From: Bacillota bacterium
GTDB taxonomy: Bacteria > Bacillota > Clostridia > Peptostreptococcales > Anaerovoracaceae
Direction: 5' to 3'
Assembly: GCA_016280485.1 (NCBI GenBank)
Contig: JAEEGU010000123.1
Location: 1-23,393 of the forward strand
DNA length: 23,393 nucleotides
Shown here one piece after another: positions 23,201 to 23,393 of this stretch. Position 1 is the first letter of the stretch, and each line of letters begins with the position of its first letter. A program made the translations under genes and the position numbers. The notes beneath the pieces were generated by a model, which was not told the origin of the DNA, did not search any database, and worked only from the letters and a program-made list of their open reading frames with translations.

Positions 23201-23251
23201 ATTAACACGCCTTGTAACGCAATTGTCACAGACATGTAACTTGATATTAAG
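23201..23251 (+). promoter_or_regulatory. Helically phased ~11-bp direct repeats upstream of ssrA
   Basis: TTGTAAC (23212-23218), TTGTCAC (23223-23229) and ATGTAAC (23234-23240) are spaced exactly 11 bases with 4-base spacers. Weaker copies sharing TAAC or TAAG lie at 23203-23206 and 23248-23251. The best copy ends directly before the -35 box. The 7+4 pattern is like Pho-box sites bound by OmpR-family response regulators. Confidence 0.55.
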
Positions 23252-23269
23252 TGCCGGCAGAGGTACAAT
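23241..23269 (+). promoter_or_regulatory. Sigma-A promoter of ssrA
   Basis: TTGATA (23241-23246) and TACAAT (23264-23269) are 17 bases apart, each matching 5 of 6. Transcription would begin near 23276, about 41 bases before the mature tmRNA 5' end. Upstream repeats at 23201-23251 reach its -35 box. Confidence 0.75.
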
Positions 23270-23278
23270 AATAGTGTA

Positions 23279-23306
23279 AAAGGGGAGCCAAATGCGAGTT
23301 CCCTTT
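23279..23306 (+). other. Hairpin in the 5' leader of pre-tmRNA
   Basis: AAAGGGGA (23279-23286) pairs with TTCCCTTT (23299-23306), eight base pairs including one G-U, with a 12-base loop. It starts just after the predicted transcription start and would be removed with the leader when RNase P cuts at about 23316/23317. Function unknown. Confidence 0.4.
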
Positions 23307-23316
23307 ACTGAACCCC

Positions 23317-23393
23317 GGGGGTGTTCGGTTTCGACGGGGGCGAGGAAGGAAGATAAGCGAGCCGCAGTTTGCCAAGTCTGCGTTAAAAATGGC
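23317..23393 (+). ncRNA. ssrA: tmRNA (ssrA), 3' part beyond the window
   Basis: The 5' end of tmRNA is recognised from GGGGGTGTTCGGTTTCGACG followed by GGGGGCGAGGAAGG, the conserved 5' tRNA-like part with GGTTTCGAC. Transfer-messenger RNA rescues stalled ribosomes with SmpB by adding a degradation tag. The visible 77 bases reach the stretch GTTAAAAATGGC, where the resume codon is expected to lie, so the peptide tag and the 3' half of the tRNA-like domain fall outside the window. The first base is placed at 23317 from the run of G residues; an error of one or two bases is possible. Its protein partner smpB lies 2.5 kb upstream. Confidence 0.93.

Noticed and set aside
23292..23393. Small open frame with ATG at 23292 preceded by GGGGAG
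   Set aside because: It runs straight through the conserved 5' region of tmRNA, whose RNA conservation explains the sequence.

Overview
This window looks like the chromosome of a Gram-positive, fermentative bacterium of the Firmicutes, most likely class Clostridia. The reasons are AGGAGG-type ribosome binding sites, sigma-A-type promoters, a GlgC/GlgD pair (GlgD is typical of Firmicutes), a serine hydrolase with surface-layer-homology repeats, class II aldolase and tmRNA. Base composition looks close to 50% GC by eye. No tRNA, rRNA, CRISPR array, insertion sequence or phage gene was seen. Coding density is very high; the largest gene-free gap is about 196 bases (4761-4956), so no stretch over 300 bases lacks a gene.

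Layout. Bases 1-2270: the 3' part of a secreted serine hydrolase with C-terminal SLH repeats, then an AI-2E/UPF0118 family membrane protein. Bases 2267-4825: a promoter and terminator that overlap each other, then pncB (nicotinate phosphoribosyltransferase) and fba (class II fructose-bisphosphate aldolase), closed by a terminator. Bases 4847-17830: an apparently single 13-kb glycogen operon, glgB-glgP-glgC-glgD-glgA-(GH13-GH77 fusion)-pgi, with gaps of about 24 bases or fewer, its own extended -10 promoter and a strong bidirectional terminator. Bases 17846-18322 (minus strand): a small membrane-anchored protein resembling only the LysM-like part of MltG. Bases 18411-23188: an RluA-type pseudouridine synthase (probably a leaderless mRNA), lepB, smpB, an ArsB/SLC13-type permease, and a 7-TM GGDEF protein with its own near-perfect promoter. 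Bases 23201-23393: a tmRNA gene, cut off by the window end, preceded by a helically phased 11-bp repeat array.

How the genes work together. The glycogen operon encodes synthesis (GlgC/GlgD make ADP-glucose, GlgA elongates, GlgB branches) and mobilisation (GlgP phosphorolysis; GH13 plus 4-alpha-glucanotransferase on oligosaccharides). Pgi joins glucose-6-phosphate to glycolysis, and fba lies just upstream in glycolysis. Phosphoglucomutase is the one step not seen here. SmpB and tmRNA form the trans-translation pair, separated here by a permease and a GGDEF gene.

The most unusual signals are regulatory: the 11-bp phased repeats upstream of ssrA, the promoter whose predicted start truncates a terminator hairpin before pncB, and the predicted leaderless pseudouridine synthase mRNA. 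No wholly new multi-gene system is evident; nearly all genes belong to recognisable families.
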